A DNA stretch of 5,385 nt. Source: an uncultured Bacteroidales bacterium. GTDB taxonomy: Bacteria; Bacteroidota; Bacteroidia; Bacteroidales; Paludibacteraceae. The DNA lies in assembly GCA_900556095.1 (NCBI GenBank), contig USNU01000114.1, forward strand, positions 1 through 5,385. Direction: 5' to 3'. The translations under genes were made by a program, and so were the position numbers. Each line of letters starts with the position of its first letter. Within the stretch, counting starts at the first letter, position 1. Shown here piece by piece: positions 1 through 5,385 of the stretch. Below the pieces are notes generated by a model. The model had not been told where the DNA came from, ran no database searches, and saw nothing but the letters and a program-made list of their open reading frames with translations.

Positions 1-1216
1 GACGTTCGTTTTTGAACACTTCTTTGGCGTGTGCAAGTACCTTATCTACATCAATATCCGGCGTCAGTTCAATACGGTTCTTCGAGATAAAATAGTTAGG
101 GAAAGTCTTGCGCAGTTCGCTCACGGTGCAACCCTTGTGTGCTAAACTGCTGAGAAACAGTGCAATACCTACAAGTGCATCACGCCCGTAGTGGCTCTCC
201 GGATAGATGACACCGCCATTACCCTCGCCGCCGATAACTGCCTGAGTGGCTTTCATCTCCGTCGTTACATTCACTTCCCCTACCGCCGATGCGCTGTAAC
301 TCCCACCGTACGAGCGGGTTACGTCGCTCAGCGCACGCGTGGACGACATATTGCTGACCGTGTTGCCCGGCGTATGGCTCAGCACATAATCCGCTACGCT
401 TACCAAAGTGTACTCCTCGCCGAACATATCGCCGTTCTCGCAGACGATAGCCAGACGATCTACATCGGGGTCCACCACAAATCCCACATCGGCTTTGCCA
501 CTGCGGAGCAGGTCGCTAATCTCGGTCAGGTGTTGTGGCAGAGGTTCCGGGTTGTGCGGGAACTGACCATTGGGCGTGCAGTTCAGTTCAATGATGTTTT
601 TTACCCCCAAAGCGCGCAGAATAGCCGGTATGGCAATGCCGCCAACCGAGTTTACACAGTCAATCGCCACGGTGAAATTCTTTGCCTCAATCGCCTGTTT
701 GTCAACCAATTTCAGCCCCAAGACATTCTGAATATGGTAGGGCAGATAGTCTTTTTCTGTGATGTGTCCAAGGTGGTCCACTTCAGCGAAACTGAAATCC
801 TCTGCCTCTGCGATAGCGAGCACACCTTTTCCCTCTTCGTCGTTCAGAAACTCGCCTTTCTCGTTGAGCAGTTTGAGCGCATTCCATTGTTTCGGGTTGT
901 GGCTGGCAGTGAGAATGATACCGCCCGCCGCCTTTTCGCCTATCACCGCCAACTCCGTTGTAGGGGTGCTGGCAAGACCGATATTCACTACATCATAGCC
1001 CATACCCATCAGCGTTCCGCTCACAAGTTGATATACCATTTCACCCGATATGCGTGCGTCTCTACCTACTACAATCGTCTGGTTATCAGGCATTGCCGCG
1101 CGACGTTGCGTAGCGTATGCTGCCGTAAAACGAACTATATCTACAGGATTCAATCCATCACCTACGCGTCCGCCTATCGTACCGCGTATTCCCGAAATAC
1201 TTTTTACTAAACTCAT
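1..1216 (-). CDS. glmM: Phosphoglucosamine mutase (GlmM-like phosphohexomutase), C-terminus cut off by window edge
   Basis: This enzyme of the alpha-D-phosphohexomutase superfamily probably converts glucosamine-6-phosphate to glucosamine-1-phosphate in the cytoplasm, on the way to UDP-GlcNAc for peptidoglycan and LPS. The 405 visible residues start MSLVKSISGIRGTIGG. They carry the catalytic phosphoserine loop TASHNP (Ser105, codon 902-904), the metal-binding loop DPDVDR (residues 249-254) and the sugar-binding loop GEGNGG (330-335). The family is usually about 450-460 residues, so roughly the last 50, with the C-terminal phosphate-binding loop, lie beyond the left edge. The ATG at 1216 is chosen because it gives the canonical N-terminus and an in-frame TAG lies just upstream at 1232-1234. 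No Shine-Dalgarno is visible, as is common in this phylum. The GEGNGG loop resembles archaeal GlmM more than the E. coli type; phosphomannomutase or phosphoglucomutase activity cannot be excluded. It lies 67 bp downstream of the DUF4827-like lipoprotein gene on the same strand. Confidence 0.9.
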   Translation of the reverse strand, partial: MSLVKSISGIRGTIGGRVGDGLNPVDIVRFTAAYATQRRAAMPDNQTIVVGRDARISGEMVYQLVSGTLMGMGYDVVNIGLASTPTTELAVIGEKAAGGIILTASHNPKQWNALKLLNEKGEFLNDEEGKGVLAIAEAEDFSFAEVDHLGHITEKDYLPYHIQNVLGLKLVDKQAIEAKNFTVAIDCVNSVGGIAIPAILRALGVKNIIELNCTPNGQFPHNPEPLPQHLTEISDLLRSGKADVGFVVDPDVDRLAIVCENGDMFGEEYTLVSVADYVLSHTPGNTVSNMSSTRALSDVTRSYGGSYSASAVGEVNVTTEMKATQAVIGGEGNGGVIYPESHYGRDALVGIALFLSSLAHKGCTVSELRKTFPNYFISKNRIELTPDIDVDKVLAHAKEVFKNER

Positions 1217-1283
1217 AATCTGTCTATTATTCTATTTGTCTAACTTCTAATAGCGAACACAAGCGAGCGGTCTTGCATCCAGT

Positions 1284-1844
1284 CTATCTTTTTACCTTGA
1301 TATTCAGTATATATCCGTATGGCGTAACGCTTGAGTTGTCGGCATCAAAACCCTGCTTGCTCGGACAGATCAGCACACACTCCGAGTTGGGATATTTCAT
1401 GAGCCGCACTGCCTCCTGCCAACCCGTGCAGGCGTTGGTCAGGTCGCTGCCGTACTTGAACTCAAGAGGGTAGGCATTGTCGAGCGTACTCCAATAACTG
1501 GTCGTGTCCGCATTCTCTGTCAGCGCATAGCGTTTGTAGCGCACCACGATAGTCTCGTTACGCAGTATCTGGTTGTCAATGGTGTCCCCGTCGGCTACCG
1601 TTTGGGCTGCACCCCGTTTGTTGAGGTGAAAATAGAGGTTGTCGTATCCCTCCACTTTGTAGTAGTCTTTCTCCCCCCAAACGACACTATCCGCAGGCAG
1701 TTCGCTGATGATATTCAGCCCGTTGCGCGAGATATAGTTGGCTATCAGTTTGTCTTCTGCTTTTCGTTTGTCGGAGTAGGTGTTGGAGTTGCAACTTGCC
1801 ATCAGTATGACAAGACCGGCACACCCAAAGAGTATTTTTTTCAT
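1284..1844 (-). CDS. DUF4827-like lipoprotein with FKBP-like C-terminal region
   Basis: A 186-residue secreted lipoprotein of unproven function. The N-terminus MKKILFGCAGLVILMASC is a lipoprotein signal peptide with the lipid-accepting Cys at residue 18. The residues after Cys (NSNTYSDKRK) have no acidic run of the kind that exports Bacteroidetes lipoproteins to the surface, so a periplasm-facing location is inferred. Residues 25-55 look helical. Residues 95-185 resemble an FKBP fold: VVRYKRY (Tyr103 at the place of FKBP12 Tyr26), PLEFKYG (126-132), and TGWQEAVRLM (140-149) with Trp142 matching the FKBP pocket Trp59. The following region lacks the AYG...IPP flap and ends PYGYILNIKVKR. From memory it looks like the Bacteroidetes DUF4827 family, not checked by search. 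The start ATG overlaps the stop of the upstream FKBP-like gene (ATGA), suggesting coupled translation. glmM follows 67 bp downstream. Prolyl isomerase activity is doubtful. Confidence 0.85.
   Translation of the reverse strand: MKKILFGCAGLVILMASCNSNTYSDKRKAEDKLIANYISRNGLNIISELPADSVVWGEKDYYKVEGYDNLYFHLNKRGAAQTVADGDTIDNQILRNETIVVRYKRYALTENADTTSYWSTLDNAYPLEFKYGSDLTNACTGWQEAVRLMKYPNSECVLICPSKQGFDADNSSVTPYGYILNIKVKR
1841..1844 (-). promoter_or_regulatory. ATGA stop-start overlap between the two lipoprotein genes
   Basis: Read on the minus strand, the bases are ATGA: the ATG starts the DUF4827-like lipoprotein and the TGA ends the FKBP-like one. The sequence before it is A-rich (GAAATAAA) with no Shine-Dalgarno. 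This arrangement is a classic sign of translational coupling, so the two proteins are probably made together from one transcript. The coupling itself is inferred. Confidence 0.8.
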
Positions 1845-2365
1845 TTTATTTCGATGTCTATGATTACATTAGTATAGGGAGGTATGGCTTCGTTGCCGTG
1901 CATTCCGTAGGCGGAATACCATGGGGCAAGCAGGATGATATGGTCTCCGTGGTGCCATTCTCCGCAGTGTATGTCGGCGCATATAGGCAGTTCGTTCCGT
2001 CCGATGCGATATTCGCGCTCCTCGTCCAGCAGAAGCCTTCCTTCTAGGTCTTTCGTGCGGATATGCATACACCATAATTCGTCCTCTTTAGGCGATGGAC
2101 CATCGCTGTCGCCGTGTCCGGCAATACGCATCCATGCATTGCTGATAGCCATCAGGGCATACTGCTCCTCTTGTCCTTCTACATAGCGTAGCAGGGCTTG
2201 GTCAGCCTCTTTGGCCATACGCTGGTTCATCTCCATCAGTGCTATCGCAGCGGTGTCCTCTTGGGGCGCCTGACCGCTCTTGTAAGTCGGACGCTGCGGA
2301 CCTTTGCCTCCGCAACCTACCAACAAACTGCATACCAAAACAACGATTGCCTGTATTTTTTTCAT
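1841..2365 (-). CDS. FKBP-type peptidyl-prolyl isomerase-like lipoprotein
   Basis: A 174-residue lipoprotein. MKKIQAIVVLVCSLLVGC is a signal peptide with lipobox LVGC and the lipidated Cys at residue 18; the next residues (GGKGPQRP) carry no surface-export acidic motif, so a periplasmic side is inferred. Residues 40-82 form a charged helical segment (MEMNQRMAKEADQALLRYVE) seen in Bacteroidetes FKBP lipoproteins. Residues 96-174 resemble FKBP, clearest at the end: the flap AYGMHGNEAIPPYTNVIIDIEI (first residue 152) matches the canonical AYG...IPPNATLIFDVEL. The pocket looks degenerate: the expected Tyr26, Phe36-Asp37, Trp59 and Phe99 positions are not conserved, and only the Tyr82 equivalent (Tyr153) is clear. 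Catalysis is therefore uncertain; a chaperone or binding role is possible. ATG at 2365 is preferred over the TTG just upstream because it gives the usual MKK signal start. It follows the regulator gene by 47 bp on the same strand and overlaps the next gene by 4 bp. Confidence 0.87.
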   Translation of the reverse strand: MKKIQAIVVLVCSLLVGCGGKGPQRPTYKSGQAPQEDTAAIALMEMNQRMAKEADQALLRYVEGQEEQYALMAISNAWMRIAGHGDSDGPSPKEDELWCMHIRTKDLEGRLLLDEEREYRIGRNELPICADIHCGEWHHGDHIILLAPWYSAYGMHGNEAIPPYTNVIIDIEIK

Positions 2366-2412
2366 CAAGTGTTTTTTCTTTTGTCCTAAAAAATCCTCAG
2401 ACCTCTCTTTTT

Positions 2413-5385
2413 TTATTTCTCTCCGTCAATATCCTTCAGCCGCTCTCTGCGATACTCCGAAGGTGTCATTCCGTAGGTCGCCTTGAAGCACTTCGCAAAG
2501 TAGCGTGAGTCGTTCATTCCTACCATATAAGTTACTTCGGTGATGTTATATTGCTTCTGTTCAAGCAGTTGTGCCGCACGTTTGATACGCATCTCGCGGA
2601 TAAACTCCACGGGACTTAGACCCGTCAGGCTCTTCAGTTTGTTGAAGAACACCGTGCGTCCCATACCCATGTCTTCTACCAGTTCGTCCACGGTCAGCGT
2701 GTTGTTTTCCATCTGCTTATCCATAATGTCCAATAACTTCGCGAGGAACGTATCGCCCTGTACACCCTCGTCGTTCTTCTGTGGCTCAAGGCGCATCAGC
2801 CGTTTGCGGTAGTTCGCCTCCAGTTGGACACGCTGGCTGATCAGGTTCCTTACCCTTGCACGCAGATATTCGGGTTCAAAAGGTTTGGTCACATAGTCGT
2901 CCGCTCCCTCTTTCATTGCCTCCAACCGGCTCTCTATCGCCGATTTGGCACTGAGCAGTATTATGGGGATATGGTTCAGATCTTGCGAGCGTTTGATATG
3001 GCTGGTCAGTTCCAAACCGTCCATGTTGGGCATCATCAGGTCGGTAATCACCACATCGGGCATATCTTTCTCGATGGTCGCCAATGCCTCTTTGCCGTCG
3101 GCGGCTTTTATTATGCGGTAGTCGCCACCGAGGATATTGCTAAGGAACGAACGCATATCTTCGTTGTCGTCCACCACCATGATTGTCCGTTTGTTATCTT
3201 TGGTGTCTATTTGTGCCAGTCTGTTTTCGAGGGTCTCTTGCGGGAGCGATGTGGTCTGCGTGCTGCTCTTGTCGTCCACCACTATATCTACCTCGCTGCC
3301 GAAATGCTCTTTGCCCGTGCGGAACATCACGGTGAAAGTCGTGCCTTTGCCCACTTCGCTCTCTACTTCTATATACCCGTGGTGCAAATCCACCAGTTCT
3401 TTTACAAGGTTCATACCGATACCCGTTCCGGTGTTGTTCTGTCCGCTCAGTTCGTTGTTGCTCGAGAAACGCTCAAATAGCACACCGCGTTTCTCCATTG
3501 GAATGCCGATACCTTCGTCTTTGACAATCAGCAACACATATCCCGGTTTCTCATCCACCGTCACTGTGATACTCTTGCCCGCAGGAGTGAACTTGAATGC
3601 ATTGCTCAGCAGGTTGAATAGGATTGTATCCACGCGGCTTCTGTCAACCCATATCGTGCTGTCTCCGGCTTTGTTCTCTATGTTCAGGTTGATATGTTTG
3701 TCGTATGCCTCTTTCTTGAAGTTCGCGCACGTCTCGTTTACAATGTCGCTCAATAGCGATTTCTGCACTTTGAGCCGCATCTTCTTGTTCTGTATCTTGC
3801 GGAAGTCAAGCAATTGGTTCACCATTCGCAGCATGCGATGGCTGTTGCTCTGTACTATCTCCAACTGCCCGCGCACACTGTTCGATATGCGTTCCGTCTG
3901 TAGGATATTCTCCACAGGACCGATGATTAGTGTCAGCGGGGTACGCAACTCATGGCTGATGTTGGTGAAGAAGCGCAACTTGATATCCGTAACTTGCTGT
4001 TCCACTTGTACTTTCCTGCGCAACGCCTCATACGTATATAGGATATAACCCACCAATATCACTACCCCGATAAACAGCAATGCATATAGGCACATCGCCC
4101 ACCAACTCGCCCACATAGGCGCTTCTACTATCACGCATAGTGCTATCTCGTTGTCTGCTTCGCCGCCTTCGCGGTTGGTGGAACGCACGCGGAACATATA
4201 TTTGCCGTGATGGAGGTTCGTATAGGTTACTCGCCGTTGGTCGTAGGCAAACACCCATTCGTCCGACAGCCCTTCCAGCATATACGAATAGGCTATCTTC
4301 TTGGCGTTTACGTATTCCAATGCCGCATATTCAATCGTGAGGTTCGCATCATGTTCCACCACCACCGTATCCGAGAAGGGCAATATCTTTCCTTCCGAAC
4401 TGCAACGCACAATATGCATCGGCGGTGTGGATTGTGTGTGTGTAACCTTGCTCGGATTAAAGGTGCAGTAGCCGTTCGAGTAACCGAAAAGGATACTCCC
4501 CGTATGGGTGCGCAAAGCATGGGCTTCCGTAAAACAGGTATTGCGCTGGGCGTCCAAAGCATCGTAGTAATAATATTCACCTGTTTCAATGTTCAGCTGC
4601 GTGATGTCGCTTTCAGAACTGAACCACAGGTTCTGGCCGTCGCCTACTATACTCAGTACAATGTCTTGGTGCGTCTGTACCCGTTTGATCTCGTTCTTCG
4701 GATCGTTTGGGTCAAGCATGTTCAGCCCCCCGCCGAAGGTGCCCAGCCATAGTTTGCCCCCGCTGTAGTATATCGCACGGATGTCATAACTCGGTATCAT
4801 CTCGCTGCTCAGATTCTGCAGGTCCACCTTGAATAATCCCGTCGTCGTACCACACCACACCGTATTGTCCACTATCGCAATATCGCGTATCTTCAGACCG
4901 TTGCCTATTACTTTCGGCTCTCTGAAATGGTGCCTACTGCTGTCGTAGGTGAGGATATTCAGCCCGCCGCCGTAGGTGCCTACGTATAGCGTCCCGTCGC
5001 TGCCTTCAACAATATCGTAGATGTCTGCACTCCCGGTCGGGATAGTCTTCCCTGTTGCCGCATAGCGCAATCCGTAACCTTTCGTTCCGTATAGCACCCC
5101 GTAGCGGCTGTCTATGGCGCAATAGATACGCCGCTTGTCTTTCACAATCTTCTCTATCTCGCCGTTTTTCAGTTGTACAAATGCACGCACTTCGCCTTTC
5201 TCTGTCGCCGACTTCCGCATATCGGTCAGTTCGTAGGGCTGAGGCTCCATATTGATACAATCTACACCACCATCATAAGTGGAGAGCCACATCTGTCCAT
5301 CCTTGTCCACGTATGCGGTGTGAATCATATTCGTTAGTTCCAGCGGATTGACCAACTCGTCTTTCTCATAGTCGTAGTACGACCA
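2413..5385 (-). CDS. Hybrid two-component system sensor/regulator (HTCS), N-terminus cut off by window edge
   Basis: A one-protein signalling system: periplasmic sensor, membrane anchor, histidine kinase, receiver and DNA-binding regulator. The frame is open to the right edge, giving 990 residues (numbered from the edge). Seven beta-propeller repeats of the Reg_prop type occupy about 20-311, with GTYGGGLNIL and GTFGGGLNML as the clearest. A Y_Y_Y immunoglobulin-like domain follows (about 345-424), then one membrane segment (about 429-451, DNA 4033-4101). The kinase has H-box NISHELRTPL with phospho-accepting His478, N-box NLLSNAFKFTP, G1 DEGIGIP and G2 GTGIGMN. The receiver (about 734-845) has the acidic pair after VV, phospho-accepting Asp782 in ITDLMMP, and Lys834 in YVTKPF. 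The AraC-type helix-turn-helix (HTH_18) spans about 899-980. Full-length relatives are about 1300-1400 residues with two propellers, so the first propeller and signal peptide are missing. The family usually senses oligosaccharides and activates a neighbouring polysaccharide utilisation locus; ligand and targets cannot be read here. All key phosphotransfer residues are present, so it looks functional. Confidence 0.97.
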   Translation of the reverse strand, partial: WSYYDYEKDELVNPLELTNMIHTAYVDKDGQMWLSTYDGGVDCINMEPQPYELTDMRKSATEKGEVRAFVQLKNGEIEKIVKDKRRIYCAIDSRYGVLYGTKGYGLRYAATGKTIPTGSADIYDIVEGSDGTLYVGTYGGGLNILTYDSSRHHFREPKVIGNGLKIRDIAIVDNTVWCGTTTGLFKVDLQNLSSEMIPSYDIRAIYYSGGKLWLGTFGGGLNMLDPNDPKNEIKRVQTHQDIVLSIVGDGQNLWFSSESDITQLNIETGEYYYYDALDAQRNTCFTEAHALRTHTGSILFGYSNGYCTFNPSKVTHTQSTPPMHIVRCSSEGKILPFSDTVVVEHDANLTIEYAALEYVNAKKIAYSYMLEGLSDEWVFAYDQRRVTYTNLHHGKYMFRVRSTNREGGEADNEIALCVIVEAPMWASWWAMCLYALLFIGVVILVGYILYTYEALRRKVQVEQQVTDIKLRFFTNISHELRTPLTLIIGPVENILQTERISNSVRGQLEIVQSNSHRMLRMVNQLLDFRKIQNKKMRLKVQKSLLSDIVNETCANFKKEAYDKHINLNIENKAGDSTIWVDRSRVDTILFNLLSNAFKFTPAGKSITVTVDEKPGYVLLIVKDEGIGIPMEKRGVLFERFSSNNELSGQNNTGTGIGMNLVKELVDLHHGYIEVESEVGKGTTFTVMFRTGKEHFGSEVDIVVDDKSSTQTTSLPQETLENRLAQIDTKDNKRTIMVVDDNEDMRSFLSNILGGDYRIIKAADGKEALATIEKDMPDVVITDLMMPNMDGLELTSHIKRSQDLNHIPIILLSAKSAIESRLEAMKEGADDYVTKPFEPEYLRARVRNLISQRVQLEANYRKRLMRLEPQKNDEGVQGDTFLAKLLDIMDKQMENNTLTVDELVEDMGMGRTVFFNKLKSLTGLSPVEFIREMRIKRAAQLLEQKQYNITEVTYMVGMNDSRYFAKCFKATYGMTPSEYRRERLKDIDGEK

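Noticed and set aside
191..1210. A 339-codon open frame on the plus strand.
   Set aside because: It lies antisense to the glmM gene, whose minus-strand product has all the family motifs. The plus-strand product has no recognisable domain and reads as a shadow.
1260..1277. A short inverted repeat, CAAG...CTTG, between the DUF4827-like gene and glmM.
   Set aside because: The stem is only 4 bp, inner bases do not pair, and no T-run follows; it is within chance expectation.
2366..2368. TTG as an alternative start of the FKBP-like lipoprotein.
   Set aside because: The adjacent ATG at 2365 gives the standard MKK signal-peptide start and ATG is strongly preferred.
2388..2414. A possible terminator after the HTCS gene: six A (2388-2393) and seven T (2408-2414) that could pair.
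   Set aside because: The stem would be only A-T pairs with a loop of 14 bases and no GC core, so it is not a convincing intrinsic terminator.
2824..3480. A 218-codon open frame on the plus strand.
   Set aside because: Antisense to the receiver and kinase ATPase region of the HTCS gene; rich in His, Phe and Val with no family resemblance.
3137..4048. A 303-codon open frame on the plus strand, rich in Ser and Leu.
   Set aside because: It is antisense to the kinase and receiver part of the HTCS gene. Its composition is what the reverse of conserved coding sequence gives, and no domain is recognisable.
5353..5355. TTG as the start of the HTCS gene.
   Set aside because: The frame stays open to the window edge and the protein here is already inside the propeller, so the true start lies outside the window.

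Overview
The window looks like Bacteroidota DNA, most likely from the order Bacteroidales. The reasons are a one-protein hybrid two-component system (beta-propeller sensor, kinase, receiver and AraC-type regulator in one chain), two small lipoproteins of Bacteroidetes type, start sites without a clear Shine-Dalgarno, and close protein similarity of the sugar-phosphate mutase to Bacteroidetes GlmM. Base composition looks near balanced by eye. No species can be named from the sequence alone.

All four genes lie on the minus strand and read from right to left. In order of transcription: (1) a hybrid two-component regulator, 5385 to 2413, with its N-terminus beyond the right edge; (2) an FKBP-like lipoprotein, 2365 to 1841; (3) a second lipoprotein that resembles the DUF4827 family, 1844 to 1284; (4) a phosphoglucosamine-mutase-like enzyme, 1216 to 1, with its C-terminus beyond the left edge. 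The gaps are 47 bp, a 4-bp overlap and 67 bp. Coding density is very high. I see no RNA gene, mobile element, CRISPR array or strong terminator.

The regulator is probably a membrane-spanning sensor that binds a glycan fragment in the periplasm and controls transcription through its own C-terminal DNA-binding domain. Such regulators usually sit beside a polysaccharide utilisation locus. None is visible here, so any target operon would lie beyond the right edge or elsewhere. The other three genes look like a separate housekeeping envelope group: two periplasm-facing lipoproteins and the enzyme that makes glucosamine-1-phosphate for cell-wall and LPS precursors.

The most unusual point is the lipoprotein pair. 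Both resemble the FKBP fold, but each keeps a different half of the usual active-site signature, and their genes overlap by ATGA. No clearly new system is visible.
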